The notes below the pieces were generated by a model that saw nothing but the letters and a program-made list of their open reading frames with translations, was not told the origin of the DNA and made no database searches. 64,000 nt of DNA from Rhodothermales bacterium (lineage in GTDB: Bacteria; Bacteroidota; Rhodothermia; Rhodothermales; JANQRZ01), in contig JBDUXZ010000016.1 of NCBI GenBank assembly GCA_039944855.1, forward strand, positions 1-64,000. The letters run 5' to 3'. The first letter of the stretch is position 1; every line of letters begins with the position of its first letter. The position numbers and the translations under genes were made by a program. Shown piece by piece: positions 1 to 9,313 of the stretch.

Positions 1-1195
1 TGCCGGCGAAGCACTCGGCCTCGGGCTGGGTCGTCTCGACGACGGTGTTCGAGGCGTCGGTGGGGTCCTCGGCGAGCATCGACATCGCCCCGCCGAAGGG
101 GGTGATCTCGTAGTCGATGTCCTCCTCGAACGTGATCGGCAAGGCGATGCCCATCATCTCGCCGCCGAACGCGCCGCGCGTGATGAAGCGGGCGCTGCCC
201 TCGGCGATCGTGCGGACGAGCGTGTTGTCGCGTGTGATCTCCTGGATACCGCCGCCGTTCGTGGTGAGGATGTTTCCGTTGGGCAGTTCGTAGACGCCGC
301 GGTTTCCGGTGATGACGTCGTACGAGGCCTCGAACGTCCCGTCGCTCGCGAACTCGAAGACGCCGGAGGGAACGGAGAACACGCCGACGAGCACGTCGCC
401 TTCGCCCTCTGCGTCCGCCTCCGCGATCTGCTGTGGGAAGTTGACCGAGGCCCCTGAGTTCCAGTCCTCGATGAACGTGCCGTCGAGGTTGAAGCGGAGG
501 ATGCGGTCGGTGTTGTTGATCTCGCTGATCAGGATGTCGCTGTCGCGGACGTAGATGTCGAAGGGGGATTCGATCCCTCCCGTACCGGGCTCGATGAAGT
601 TGCCGAGGTAGGTGCCGTCGGTGTCGAAGGCGGCGATCGCGCCGGCGTTCGCCCCGCCCGCTGTCGTGACCCATAGCTCGGTGCCGTCGGGGCTCATCGC
701 GAAGCCGCGGACGTTGTCGAGGATGTCGTTGTTGACACCGCCGGCGGGTGCGAAGATGCCGACGAAGTTGCCTTCGAGGTCGTACTCAAAGATGGCGTCG
801 CCGATCTGGTCGGAGACGAAGACGCCGTCGCCGTCGAAGTTCAGCATCGCCTGGATGGGCGTGGAGAGGTTGTCGTCGGTCTCGGTGTCGGCGATGAACG
901 CGGGGTCGAGCACGTCGCCGGTCGCGGCGTCGAGGAGGAGGACGCGGTCGTCGGAGGATTCCGGGACGAAGAGGACGTTGTCAGCGCCGCCGCCCCGGAG
1001 GACGTAGGTGCCGGGGGCCACGGCGCGCGTCGCGGGTGCCGCGGCGAGCACGGAGGGCGCTTCGAGCGCTTCGAGCCCTCGCGCCTCTCGGTCTTGCGGG
1101 CTGAGTTGCTGGGCCTGGAGTGCGGCAGGCCAGAGGATGAGGAGCCCTAGAGCTACGAGAAAGGTGGAGCGAAGGAGTAGCAGGAATGGTCGCAT
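1..1195 (-). CDS. Secreted beta-propeller (NHL/SMP-30-like) protein, C-terminus beyond window edge
   Basis: An open frame runs from the ATG at 1195 leftwards off the window, giving about 398 codons without a stop. The first 28 residues form a signal peptide (basic start, long Leu-rich core, cleavage after ALQA). The mature part has repeated blades rich in FDxDG and Asp-Gly turns (for example NFDGDGVFVSD, AFDTDGTYLGNF, RFNLDGTFIEDW), the pattern of six-bladed NHL or SMP-30-type propellers that are exported in Bacteroidota. No catalytic residues can be assigned. The missing C-terminus may hold a sorting or anchoring domain. It is divergent from the S9 peptidase gene, across 203 bases in which only weak promoter-like matches were seen. 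Fold assignment is by repeat pattern only. Confidence 0.75.
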   Translation of the reverse strand, partial: MRPFLLLLRSTFLVALGLLILWPAALQAQQLSPQDREARGLEALEAPSVLAAAPATRAVAPGTYVLRGGGADNVLFVPESSDDRVLLLDAATGDVLDPAFIADTETDDNLSTPIQAMLNFDGDGVFVSDQIGDAIFEYDLEGNFVGIFAPAGGVNNDILDNVRGFAMSPDGTELWVTTAGGANAGAIAAFDTDGTYLGNFIEPGTGGIESPFDIYVRDSDILISEINNTDRILRFNLDGTFIEDWNSGASVNFPQQIAEADAEGEGDVLVGVFSVPSGVFEFASDGTFEASYDVITGNRGVYELPNGNILTTNGGGIQEITRDNTLVRTIAEGSARFITRGAFGGEMMGIALPITFEEDIDYEITPFGGAMSMLAEDPTDASNTVVETTQPEAECFAG

Positions 1196-1398
1196 GGGTC
1201 TCTAGTCGTGGTGTAAGAGAGGGGGGCGCGAAGTGTGAATGTTAGGGTAAGATCTGGAGATCGGAAGTACAAGACCCATCTCCACAAAACAACCGTTACG
1301 CCCGAGCATTTCCACGCCTGCCCCCTCCGGCAGACCAGCCCGTATTATTGGCGCGGCGTCCGCCGTCGCCCGCATCCGCCCACGCTCCGTCTCCCTCG

Positions 1399-3699
1399 AT
1401 GCCCCGATCTCTGCACTCTCTGCTCTTCGCCTGCCTCGTGTTCGCGGGTGCAATGCCTGCCATCGCCCAGTCCACGGACGCGGCGGAACTGACGCTCGAA
1501 AGCCTCTTCGCCTCGCCGACGTTCTACGGCAAGGGATTCCAGGGCGGTCGCTGGGCCGAGTCCGGCCCCGTCGTCCGCTACATCGAGCGCAGCGACGAAT
1601 CCGGCGCGACCGACCTCATGGAGTACGACCTCGAGGCCGACACCCGCATCCGGCTCATCGACGGGAGCCAGCTCAAGAAGCCCGATGCCGACGGCCTCCT
1701 CCAGATCGAGGACTACGCGTACAGCGCCGACCGCAGCCGCGTCCTCCTCTACACGGACTCCGAGCGCGTGTGGCGGCTCAACACGAAGGGTTACTACTAC
1801 GTGTACGATGTCGAAGCCGGCACGCTCGCGCCCGTCGCCGACCGCGCGGCCGGGCTGCAGATGTTCGCCAAGTTCAGCCCGGACGGCGAGCGCGTGGCCT
1901 TCGTCCGCGACCGCGACCTCTTCGTCGTGGACCTCGCGACGGGGGAGGAGACGCGACTGACGGACAGCGGCAGCCCCGGCGGTGTCATCAACGGCACGTT
2001 CGACTGGGTGTACGAGGAGGAGTTCGGCCTCCGCGACGGCTTCCGCTGGAGCCCCGACGGCCAGCACATCGCGTTCTTCCAACTCGACGAGTCGGCCACG
2101 CGCGATTTCCAGATGACGGACTTCCGCACGCTCTACCCCGAGTACACGAAGTTCCGCTACCCGAAGGCAGGCGAAGTCAACGCGGAGATCCGCGTCGGCG
2201 TGATCGACCTCCCGAGCGGCGAGACGCGCTTCTTCGACACCGATACGTGGAACGAGGGCGGCGACGAGACGGAGTACCTCGCGCTGATGGACTGGGCGCC
2301 GGCCATCGATGGGCAGCACTACGTCTGGATGGCGCGGATGAACCGCGACCAGAACGACCTCGACCTCCTCTACGGCGATCCCGCGACGATGGACCTCGAC
2401 GTCGTGCTCGAAGAGAAATCCGACTCGTGGATCGACGTCGAGACCGGGTTCTCGGACCTCGATATGGGCACGCTCACGTTTCTCGACGACGACACGCACT
2501 TCGTGTGGCGGAGCGACCGGAGTGGCTACAGCCACCTCTACCTCTATGAGAACGATGGCACGCTCGTCCGCCCGCTCACGAGCGGCGAGTGGGACGTGAC
2601 GAGCTTCCACGGCATTGATGAGGCGGCAGGCGCGCTTTACGTCACCGGCACGCGCGAGAGCCCGATCGAGCGGCACCTCTACCGCGTGTCCTTCGGCGCG
2701 GACGCCGGCACGAACGGCTACGGTGCCGAGCCGGTGAAGATCACCGACCGCGCGGGCTGGCACGCCGCCAACACCTCGGCCGATCTGCGCTACTACATCG
2801 ACACGTATTCCAACGTCAGCACGCCGCCTGTCGTCTCGCTCCACCGGATCGACGGGGAACTCGTGAAGGTGCTGGAGGCGAACGAGGCGCTGATCGCCAC
2901 GGTCGAGGCGCTCGGCCTCGCACCGGTCGAGTTCATGGAGGTCCCCGCCGCCGACGGGACGCCGCTCAACGCCTACCTCATCAAGCCCCGCGCCTTCGAC
3001 GCGTCGAAGGCATACCCGCTCCTCGTGCACACCTACGGCGGGCCGGGCTCGCAGGAGGTCCGCAACGCGTGGGGCGGGACCGAGCGGCTGTGGCACTACA
3101 TGCTCGCCGAGGAGCACGGCGTCCTCGTCGCCGGCGTCGACAACCGAGGCACGGGCGGGCGCGGCAAGGGCTTTAAAGCGCAGACGTACAAAAACCTCGG
3201 CATCCTCGAAGCCGAGGACCAGATCGCGGCCGGGCAGTGGTTCGGCGCGCAGCCGTGGGTCGACGCCGACCGGCTCGGGATCTGGGGCTGGAGCTACGGC
3301 GGGTACCTCTCGCTCCTCGCGATGCTGTATGAAGACGGCCCCGAGACGTACGACCTCGGGGTGGCCGTCGCGCCCGTCACGAACTGGCGGTTCTACGACA
3401 CGATCTACACCGAGCGTTACCTCTCGACGCCGCAGAAGAACCCCGATGGGTACGACCTCGGCTCGCCGGTGACGTACGCCGCGAACCTCCGCGCCGACCA
3501 GGACCTCCTCCTCGTCCACGGCGACTTCGACGACAACGTCCACGTGCAGAACACGGTCGCGATGACGGACGCGCTGCAGGCTCAGGGCAAGCAGTTCGAC
3601 ATGATGATCTACCCCGGCCGCAACCACGGCATCTACGGCGGCTCGACGCGGCTCCACCTCTACACCCTCCTGACGGACTTCATCACGGAGAATCTGTAG
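1399..3699 (+). CDS. DPP IV-like prolyl oligopeptidase (S9B), exported
   Basis: A 766-aa dipeptidyl-peptidase IV-type serine peptidase that would remove N-terminal dipeptides after Pro/Ala in the periplasm. The start at 1399 is preferred over an in-frame ATG 17 codons upstream because it begins directly with a signal peptide ending in AIAQS. The N-terminal half is the eight-bladed DPP IV propeller. It contains DWVYEEEFGL, equivalent to the double-Glu motif that binds the free substrate amino terminus in DPP IV. The C-terminal alpha/beta hydrolase domain carries the nucleophile in GWSYGG (Ser632), Asp711 in DFDDNVH and His743 in GRNHGIYGG. Length matches the family. It is probably monocistronic; the next gene has its own promoter-like element. 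Confidence 0.93.
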   Translation: MPRSLHSLLFACLVFAGAMPAIAQSTDAAELTLESLFASPTFYGKGFQGGRWAESGPVVRYIERSDESGATDLMEYDLEADTRIRLIDGSQLKKPDADGLLQIEDYAYSADRSRVLLYTDSERVWRLNTKGYYYVYDVEAGTLAPVADRAAGLQMFAKFSPDGERVAFVRDRDLFVVDLATGEETRLTDSGSPGGVINGTFDWVYEEEFGLRDGFRWSPDGQHIAFFQLDESATRDFQMTDFRTLYPEYTKFRYPKAGEVNAEIRVGVIDLPSGETRFFDTDTWNEGGDETEYLALMDWAPAIDGQHYVWMARMNRDQNDLDLLYGDPATMDLDVVLEEKSDSWIDVETGFSDLDMGTLTFLDDDTHFVWRSDRSGYSHLYLYENDGTLVRPLTSGEWDVTSFHGIDEAAGALYVTGTRESPIERHLYRVSFGADAGTNGYGAEPVKITDRAGWHAANTSADLRYYIDTYSNVSTPPVVSLHRIDGELVKVLEANEALIATVEALGLAPVEFMEVPAADGTPLNAYLIKPRAFDASKAYPLLVHTYGGPGSQEVRNAWGGTERLWHYMLAEEHGVLVAGVDNRGTGGRGKGFKAQTYKNLGILEAEDQIAAGQWFGAQPWVDADRLGIWGWSYGGYLSLLAMLYEDGPETYDLGVAVAPVTNWRFYDTIYTERYLSTPQKNPDGYDLGSPVTYAANLRADQDLLLVHGDFDDNVHVQNTVAMTDALQAQGKQFDMMIYPGRNHGIYGGSTRLHLYTLLTDFITENL

Positions 3700-3719
3700 A
3701 GCCCGAACGCCAGCCTCGT

Positions 3720-3727
3720 TACCTTGG
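3720..3727 (+). promoter_or_regulatory. Promoter-like -7 element before pyrC
   Basis: TACCTTGG lies 55 bases before the pyrC start and fits the TAnnTTTG-type -7 element of Bacteroidota. No clear -33 TTG is present at the usual spacing, so this is a pattern match only. Confidence 0.35.
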
Positions 3728-3782
3728 GGCGGTTCCGCGCGTGCGGGGCCGCCCCTTTTCTTGGCTCGCTTTCCCCCGCCCG

Positions 3783-5087
3783 ATGATGCCCGACCTGCTC
3801 ATTCAACACGGCACCCTCCTCGACCCCGAAACCGGCGAGACGCGCACGGCCGACGTCCTCATCCGCGACGGACGGATCGAGCGGATCGGCGACGACTTGG
3901 AGGTCGAAGGGCGGATCGAGGCCTACGATGCGAGCGGGAAGCTGATCTCGCCGGGATGGATCGACATGCACGTCCACCTCCGCGAGCCGGGGCAGGAGCA
4001 CAAGGAGACGGTCGCCACCGGCACGCGCGCCGCCGCGTTCGGGGGCTTCACCGCCGTCGCCTGCATGCCCAACACCGACCCGCCGATCGCCACGCGCGAC
4101 GTGGTCGAGTTCGTGAGGAAGCGGGCCGAAGGGCTGCCCGTCGACGTCTATCCCATCGGGGCCGTCTCGAAGGCCCGCGCCGGCGAGCACCTCGCCGAAC
4201 TCGGCGACATGGCCGAGGGCGGGGCCGTCGCCTTCTCCGACGACGGCTCGCCGGTGCAGGACGCCGGGCTGATGCGCCGCGCGCTCGAATACGCCCGCAC
4301 GCTCGACAAGCCGATCCTCGGACACGAAGAAGACCTCACGCTGAACCCGCACGGCCACATGCACGAGGGCGCCGTCGCTACGCGCCTCGGCGTGCCCGGC
4401 ATCCCCGGCCTCGCCGAAGAGGTGATGATCGCCCGCGACGCCATGCTCGCCGACTTCACCGGCGGCCACGTCCACATCTGCCACATCTCCACGGCGAAGG
4501 CCGTCGCGATTGTCCGCGAGGCGAAGGCGAAGGGGGTTCCGATTACGGCCGAAGTCTGCACCCACCACCTCGCCCTCACCGACGAGGCCGTGGAGACGAG
4601 CGACTACGACACGCACACGAAGATGCACCCGCCGCTCCGCACCGCCGAGGACGTGGCCGCGCTGAAAGAGGGGCTGAAGGACGGTACGATCGACGTGCTC
4701 TGCACCGACCACGCACCGCACGCGACGTTCGAGAAGGAGGTCGAGTTCGCGGCGGCCCCGTTCGGGATCCTCGGGCTGGAGACGTGCTGGGGCCTCGTCG
4801 GCCGTGAGTTGATCCGGCCGGGCGTGCTCACCGTCGCCGAGGCCGTGCGCAAGCTGACCGTCGAGCCGAGGAAGATTCTCCGGCTCGACCACCCGAAGCT
4901 GGAGGAGGGCGAGCCGGCCAACCTCACGATCTTCGACGCCGAGACGGAGTGGACGTTCGAGGCGCGGCACATCCGCTCGAAGAGCAAGAACACGCCGTTC
5001 GTCGGCGACTCGCTTGTGGGGCGGGCGTGGGCGATCTACAACCACGGGCAGTTCGTCGAGGCCGAACCCGCCGAGGCCGACGCGTGA
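3783..5087 (+). CDS. pyrC: Dihydroorotase (class I amidohydrolase type)
   Basis: A 434-aa dihydroorotase converting N-carbamoyl-L-aspartate to dihydroorotate in pyrimidine synthesis. The amidohydrolase metal site is visible: [10 protein letters not shown] (His63 and His65), the CHIST histidine region, and the C-terminal TDHAPH motif (Asp309). The SDDGSPVQD segment and length fit the class I (PyrC/PyrX-type) dihydroorotases rather than the shorter E. coli class II enzyme. The frame is open further upstream, but the MM start at 3783 fits the family N-terminus ([14 protein letters not shown]) and follows the promoter-like element. The stop codon overlaps the GTG start of the next gene by four bases, so the two are translationally coupled. 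A second pyrimidine gene, carA, is at the far end of the window. Confidence 0.94.
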   Translation: MMPDLLIQHGTLLDPETGETRTADVLIRDGRIERIGDDLEVEGRIEAYDASGKLISPGWIDMHVHLREPGQEHKETVATGTRAAAFGGFTAVACMPNTDPPIATRDVVEFVRKRAEGLPVDVYPIGAVSKARAGEHLAELGDMAEGGAVAFSDDGSPVQDAGLMRRALEYARTLDKPILGHEEDLTLNPHGHMHEGAVATRLGVPGIPGLAEEVMIARDAMLADFTGGHVHICHISTAKAVAIVREAKAKGVPITAEVCTHHLALTDEAVETSDYDTHTKMHPPLRTAEDVAALKEGLKDGTIDVLCTDHAPHATFEKEVEFAAAPFGILGLETCWGLVGRELIRPGVLTVAEAVRKLTVEPRKILRLDHPKLEEGEPANLTIFDAETEWTFEARHIRSKSKNTPFVGDSLVGRAWAIYNHGQFVEAEPAEADA

Positions 5088-5413
5088 GTCCGAACACTGC
5101 GTGGGTCGTGCTCGTCGTCGCGGGCCTCTTCGAGATCGCGTGGGCGACGGGGCTGAAGTACACCGACGGCTGGACCCGGCTCGGCCCGACGCTCGGGACG
5201 CTGGCGGCGATGGCCGTGAGCGTGTTCCTCCTCGGCCGCGCGGTGCAGGTGCTGCCTGTCGGGACGGCGTACGCGGTGTGGACGGGGATCGGGGCGGTGG
5301 GGACGGCGGTGCTCGGGCTCGTCCTCTTCGGCGAGGCGCGGACGGCGGCGCGGTTCGCCTGCATCGCGCTCATCGTCGCCGGCATCGTCGGGCTCAAGCT
5401 GACGGCGCGGTAA
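5084..5413 (+). CDS. SMR-family exporter, Gdx/SugE type
   Basis: A 109-aa small multidrug resistance protein with four hydrophobic segments. The start is a GTG inside the four-base GTGA overlap with pyrC; this is the only start that gives the normal SMR length and N-terminus. The conserved membrane glutamate is Glu17 in [12 protein letters not shown]. The following [10 protein letters not shown] closely matches the Gdx/SugE subgroup, whose known members exchange guanidinium for protons, rather than EmrE. No guanidine riboswitch is seen, and expression appears tied to pyrC. Coupling to a pyrimidine gene is unusual. Substrate is inferred from subgroup motifs. Confidence 0.88.
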   Translation: MSPNTAWVVLVVAGLFEIAWATGLKYTDGWTRLGPTLGTLAAMAVSVFLLGRAVQVLPVGTAYAVWTGIGAVGTAVLGLVLFGEARTAARFACIALIVAGIVGLKLTAR

Positions 5414-5421
5414 TTACGGAA

Positions 5422-5454
5422 GCGCCCCCGACCTCGGCGTGAGATCGGGGGCGC
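5422..5454. terminator. Bidirectional hairpin between convergent genes
   Basis: A perfect 10-bp stem (gcgcccccga pairing with tcgggggcgc) with a 13-base loop sits between the SMR gene and the convergent lipoprotein gene. There is no U-run on either side, so termination efficiency is uncertain, but the placement fits a shared terminator. Confidence 0.55.
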
Positions 5455-5480
5455 TCCAGCCCGGAGGCTACGGGGTTGCG

Positions 5481-6233
5481 CTACGGACGGGTGAGCGTGA
5501 AGGGGACCGAGATGGGCGAGCCATCGTTGCCCGTGCCCGCGAGCGTCCCGTTGAACGTCCGCCCGTCGTTGGAGAGCGTCCCGTTGAACGTGAGCGGGAC
5601 GAGTTGCGGGGAGGAGATCTGGAGCGCCATGTTGGTGCCCGTGCGCGTCCCCGCCACCGTGAAGGCGGTGCCGTCGATGTTACCCGAGCCCGCGATGGCG
5701 CCGTTCGTGTCCGTCAGCGTCATCGTCAGCGTGGAGCCCTGCGCGGAGCCGGTGTACGTCCCCGTCGCGGAGACGCCGAAGCCGGGGGGCAGGATGAGGA
5801 TGGTGACGTTGAAGCCGGTGTTCATCCCAGCGACGACCTGCTGCCGCGTGGGCACGAAGCCTTCGACCTGGTTCGTCCCGATGACGCCGAAGAAGTCGCC
5901 GCCGTCGATCCGTGCGGTGTTGTTGTTGTCCTTCCAGGCCGCGATGAAGTAGGAGTCGGGGTTGATGTTCTGGAAGGTGAAGTTGCCGCTGGCGTCGGTC
6001 GAGGCCGTGAACGTCGGGCTGTTGGCTTCGAACTCGTCGAGCGTCTCGAAGAGAGAGACGCGGGTGTTGACGATGTCGCCGCCGGCACCGGCGGGGAGCG
6101 TGATGGTGCCGGAGATGGTGCCGGTCGTCGGCGTCGGCTCCGGGTCGGAGGAGTCACAGCCGGCGACGGCGAACATCAGCAGGGTGAGCGCGAGCGTGGT
6201 GGTGCGGTGGAGGAAGGAGCGGGGGATGAGCAT
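5481..6233 (-). CDS. Lipoprotein with carboxypeptidase-regulatory-like domain
   Basis: A 250-aa predicted lipoprotein. The chosen ATG at 6233 puts a hydrophobic segment and the lipobox VAGC (Cys near residue 26) at the N-terminus; the longer open frame upstream lacks any signal-like start. The mature protein begins with an acidic Pro/Thr linker. A transthyretin/carboxypeptidase-regulatory-like beta domain follows (about 35-120; TGTISGTITLPAGAGGD, then TDASGNFTFQNINPDSYFI). The C-terminal half (about 125-250) is Gly/Thr-rich beta sequence that resembles a small barrel or lipocalin-like domain. The sequence gives no substrate. It is convergent with the SMR gene and is probably transcribed from the 355-base gap upstream. 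Confidence 0.8.
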   Translation of the reverse strand: MLIPRSFLHRTTTLALTLLMFAVAGCDSSDPEPTPTTGTISGTITLPAGAGGDIVNTRVSLFETLDEFEANSPTFTASTDASGNFTFQNINPDSYFIAAWKDNNNTARIDGGDFFGVIGTNQVEGFVPTRQQVVAGMNTGFNVTILILPPGFGVSATGTYTGSAQGSTLTMTLTDTNGAIAGSGNIDGTAFTVAGTRTGTNMALQISSPQLVPLTFNGTLSNDGRTFNGTLAGTGNDGSPISVPFTLTRP

Positions 6234-6588
6234 GGTAGCGGGGTGGTTGGGTGTAGGGAGCGTTGAACGTGAGGAGTGGCTTGCCGATGGCAGGCGGAAG
6301 CGTTGATAAGAACGCGAATCCGTAGGCAATCGGGTCAAACAGGTAGTGTCGCTGCAGAGAAGACAGGAGAGAGGAGCACGCGAATGTAGCGAAGCCTCCA
6401 CGCTGGTTTGGCATGTATGGCGAAGCTGGAGAAAAATTTGGCCGAGTGATGGCGAGAGGCGTATGCGACCTCCGCTCGGCGTACCGAGCCGTGATTTCCG
6501 GGTGAGAAGCGGGAGCCGGCGGGCGATCGGATGGGGGAGGTAGGACCGACGTCGTACCTTCGAGCTTCCCGATCCACCGGTTGCCCCC
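6234..6588. other. Intergenic region between divergent genes
   Basis: This 355-base gap has slightly lower GC than its neighbours. It must hold promoters for the minus-strand lipoprotein and the plus-strand aminotransferase. The only clear element seen is the plus-strand TACCTTCG at 6555. A short imperfect inverted repeat around gcgttgataagaacgc (about 6301-6316) has no assigned role. No tRNA, small gene with a convincing start, or IS remnant was found. Confidence 0.5.
6555..6562 (+). promoter_or_regulatory. Promoter-like -7 element before the aminotransferase gene
   Basis: TACCTTCG lies 26 bases before the ATG at 6589 and matches the TA(t/c)CTTcg form seen before several other genes in this window. 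No upstream -33 element is evident. Confidence 0.4.
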
Positions 6589-8301
6589 ATGACTCCGCCC
6601 ACCCTCGATTTCGCCACGCTCCGCGCACAGACGCTCGGCATCGATACGCCGCTCGCGACGCCCTTCGGCGAGCGGCTGATGGTCTACGCCGACTTCACCG
6701 CCTCGGGCCGCTGCCTCCGCTTCGTCGAGGACTACCTCGCTGACCTCGCCCGGCTCTACGCCAACAGCCACACCGAGGACGACACGACGGGCCGCGTGAC
6801 GACGCACCTCCTCCACGAGGCCGAAGCCGTCCTCAAAGCCGCCGTCAACGCGGGGCCCTCGGGCCGGATCATCGCCTGCGGCACGGGATCGACGGGTGCC
6901 ATCGATAAACTCCAGCAGATCCTCGGCATCACGCTCCCGCCCGCGACGCGCCGCCGTGTGGGCGGCCTCCTCCGTGAGCACTTCGGCCCGGAGGCGGTCA
7001 CGGCGTTCTCGGAGACGCTGCGCGAGCATCAGCCTGTCGTGTTCGTCGGACCGTACGAGCACCACTCCAACGAGGTGACGTGGCGCGAGGGGCTCGCGAC
7101 CGTCGTCGAGACCCGGCTCGCGGCCGACGGCGGCGTGGACCTCGGCCATCTCGAAGAACTCCTGCGCGACGAGCGGTGGACCGACCGCCCGCGGATCGGC
7201 TCGTTTTCGGCCGCGTCGAACGTGACGGGAATGCGGACGCCGGTCCACGAGGTCGCCCGCCTGCTCCACCGCTACGACGCCCTCGCCTGCTTCGACTTCG
7301 CCGCGAGCGCGCCCTACGTCGAGATCGACATGAACCCGGAGGGCGACGCCGAGGGCGCGCTCGACGCCGTGTTCCTCTCGCCCCACAAGTACCTCGGCGG
7401 GCCGGGCGCGAGCGGCGTGCTCGTCTTCAACGAGCGGATCTACCCGCACGACCTCGCCCCGAGCGTCGGCGGCGGCGGGACGGTCGATTACGTCGGCCCG
7501 ACGAGCCACGACTTCACGGCGGACGTGGAGGCGCGCGAGAAAGCGGGGACGCCGGGCGTGCTCCAGATCCTCCGCGCCGCGCTCGCCGTGCAGGTCAAGC
7601 ACGCTGTGGGCGTCGAACGGATCGAGGCGCGCGAGCAGGAACTGTTGCGACGCGCCTTCGCGCGGTGGGGCGCGCTCGACGCCGTCGAACTCCTCGGCAA
7701 CCCCGACCCGGCGCGGCGCGTCGGCATCGTCTCGTTCAACCTCCGCTGCTCGAATGGGCAGTACCTCCACCCGAAGCTCGTCACGACGCTTCTCAACGAC
7801 GTCTTCGGGATCCAGAGCCGCGCCGGCTGCTCGTGCGCCGGGCCCTACGGCCACCGCCTGCTCGGGATCGACGACGCGACCTCGGAGAAGTACCGCGCGT
7901 GGGTGCGCAAGGGGTACCACGGCATCAAACCCGGCTGGTGCCGCGTCGGCTTCCACTACGCGATGGACGACGCCGAGGCCGACTTCATCATCGACGCCGT
8001 GGCGTTCCTCGCCCGCGAAGGCGAGCGCTTCCTCCCGCTCTACGACTTCGACCTCGACTCCGGCGTGTGGGTCCACCGCGACGCCGACGAGACGATGCCG
8101 TCGCTCTCCATCACCGACGCGCTCGACGCGCCGAAGCGTCCCGATTCGCCTCTTTCCAAAGAGCAGCGCGCCGTCCGCTACGCTGAGACGCTCGCCGAGG
8201 CCGAGGCGTGGGCCGCGCGGCTCGACGCCCGGGCTTCGTCGTTTGCGCTCGACGGCGAGCTCGGCGAGTTGCAGTTCTTCACGCTCCCGGCGGAGGCATA
8301 G
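6589..8301 (+). CDS. Class V aminotransferase / cysteine-desulfurase-like PLP enzyme
   Basis: A 570-aa fold-type I PLP enzyme. The PLP-binding lysine is Lys267 in LSPHKYLGGPGASG, preceded by the conserved CFDFAASAPY. A mobile-loop motif SRAGCSCAGPYG places candidate nucleophile cysteines at 414 and 416, as in cysteine desulfurases that strip sulfur from cysteine. It is longer than SufS or IscS (about 400-420 aa): the N-terminal part is extended, and about 90 extra residues at the C-terminus have no recognised domain. The N-terminal VYADFTASGRCLRF and ANSHTEDDTTGR motifs are typical of the large uncharacterised class V subgroup. No Suf or Isc genes lie nearby, so a dedicated sulfur-transfer or selenocysteine-lyase-like role is possible. 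The next gene starts 6 bases downstream and is probably co-transcribed. Confidence 0.85.
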   Translation: MTPPTLDFATLRAQTLGIDTPLATPFGERLMVYADFTASGRCLRFVEDYLADLARLYANSHTEDDTTGRVTTHLLHEAEAVLKAAVNAGPSGRIIACGTGSTGAIDKLQQILGITLPPATRRRVGGLLREHFGPEAVTAFSETLREHQPVVFVGPYEHHSNEVTWREGLATVVETRLAADGGVDLGHLEELLRDERWTDRPRIGSFSAASNVTGMRTPVHEVARLLHRYDALACFDFAASAPYVEIDMNPEGDAEGALDAVFLSPHKYLGGPGASGVLVFNERIYPHDLAPSVGGGGTVDYVGPTSHDFTADVEAREKAGTPGVLQILRAALAVQVKHAVGVERIEAREQELLRRAFARWGALDAVELLGNPDPARRVGIVSFNLRCSNGQYLHPKLVTTLLNDVFGIQSRAGCSCAGPYGHRLLGIDDATSEKYRAWVRKGYHGIKPGWCRVGFHYAMDDAEADFIIDAVAFLAREGERFLPLYDFDLDSGVWVHRDADETMPSLSITDALDAPKRPDSPLSKEQRAVRYAETLAEAEAWAARLDARASSFALDGELGELQFFTLPAEA

Positions 8302-8306
8302 CGGTC

Positions 8307-9311
8307 GTGGCGAAGCCGAAACGCAGGGCCACATCGAAGCGGAAGCCGATCCGGCCGGCCGCGCCGCGTCCGTTGTGGAAACGACCCGTGGTGCTCGTCG
8401 CCGTCGCGGTGCTCGTCATCGCATTCGTCCTTCTATTTCCGACGTTCAGCGCCGTGAAGCCGTCCTTCGATGCCGAGCGGGCCTACGCCGACGTGGTCCG
8501 GCAGGTCGAGTTCGGACCGCGCGTGCCGGGCACGGGGGGGCACGACGCGGCCCGCGCCTACTTCGTCGAGACGCTCGAAGCCCTCGCCGACCGCGTGATC
8601 GAGCAGCCCGTCACAGCGACGATCGGCGACTCGGTCACGGTGACGGGCACGAACATCGTCGCCTCGTTCAACCTCAACCCGGGTGTGGGGACGCGGATCA
8701 TGCTCGCCGCCCACTGGGACACCCGCCCCCGCGCCGACCGCGACCCCGACTCGACGAAGCATAGCGAACCAGTCCCCGGTGCCAACGACGGCGCTTCCGG
8801 CGTCGCCGTCCTGCTCGAGATGGCGCGGCTCTTCCACGACGATCCGCCCGACGTCGGCGTCGACCTCGTCCTCTTCGACCTCGAAGACCTCGGCGACTAC
8901 GCCACCGCCGACACGTCGGCGCCGCGCACCCCGTTCGCTCTCGGCTCCGCCGCCTTCGTCCGCGACAACCCGACGTACCGACCGACCTTCGGCATCCTCC
9001 TCGACATGGTCGGCGACAAAAACCTGCGGATCGCCAAAGAGGGCTACTCGCAGCAGTACGCGCCCCGCATCGTCGAGAAGGTGTGGGCGGCGGCGGCGGC
9101 GGTCGGGGCCGACGCGTTCGTGGACGCGCCCGGCGGCGCCGTCGAGGACGACCACGTTCCGTTCCTCCGGCAAGGCATCCCCGTCATCGACCTCATTCAG
9201 TCGCCGTTTTCCGACACGTGGCACACGACGGCCGACACGCCGGAGCACATCAGCGCCGCCAGCCTGGGGCAAGTCGGCGACGTACTCATTGAGGTGGTGT
9301 ACAGCGAGTAG
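8307..9311 (+). CDS. M28-family zinc peptidase / glutaminyl-peptide cyclotransferase-like, membrane-anchored
   Basis: A 334-aa protein starting at a GTG at 8307. Upstream in-frame starts would run back inside the aminotransferase gene. A basic N-terminus (KPKRRATSKRKP) precedes a single membrane segment at about 31-50, so the catalytic domain faces the periplasm. Zinc-site motifs of M28 are clear: AHWDTRP, GANDGASG, the LEDLGDY acidic pair, DMVGDK and the late His in DTWHTTADT. The pairing of AHWDTRP with GANDGASGVAVLLEMA is typical of Bacteroidota M28 proteins annotated as glutaminyl cyclases, which convert N-terminal Gln to pyroglutamate. An aminopeptidase role is the alternative. It ends two bases before the convergent murF stop. 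Confidence 0.85.
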   Translation: MAKPKRRATSKRKPIRPAAPRPLWKRPVVLVAVAVLVIAFVLLFPTFSAVKPSFDAERAYADVVRQVEFGPRVPGTGGHDAARAYFVETLEALADRVIEQPVTATIGDSVTVTGTNIVASFNLNPGVGTRIMLAAHWDTRPRADRDPDSTKHSEPVPGANDGASGVAVLLEMARLFHDDPPDVGVDLVLFDLEDLGDYATADTSAPRTPFALGSAAFVRDNPTYRPTFGILLDMVGDKNLRIAKEGYSQQYAPRIVEKVWAAAAAVGADAFVDAPGGAVEDDHVPFLRQGIPVIDLIQSPFSDTWHTTADTPEHISAASLGQVGDVLIEVVYSE

Positions 9312-9313
9312 CG

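Noticed and set aside
1343-1350. TATTATTG before the S9 peptidase gene as a promoter
   Set aside because: Only a partial match to TAnnTTTG and no -33 element; too weak to list.
1345-3657. A 770-codon minus-strand frame opposite the S9 peptidase gene, and many similar long antisense frames (for example 13472-15856 and 56608-59928)
   Set aside because: High GC suppresses stop codons. The translations are Arg/Val/Glu-rich without domains, and the opposite-strand products have complete family motifs.
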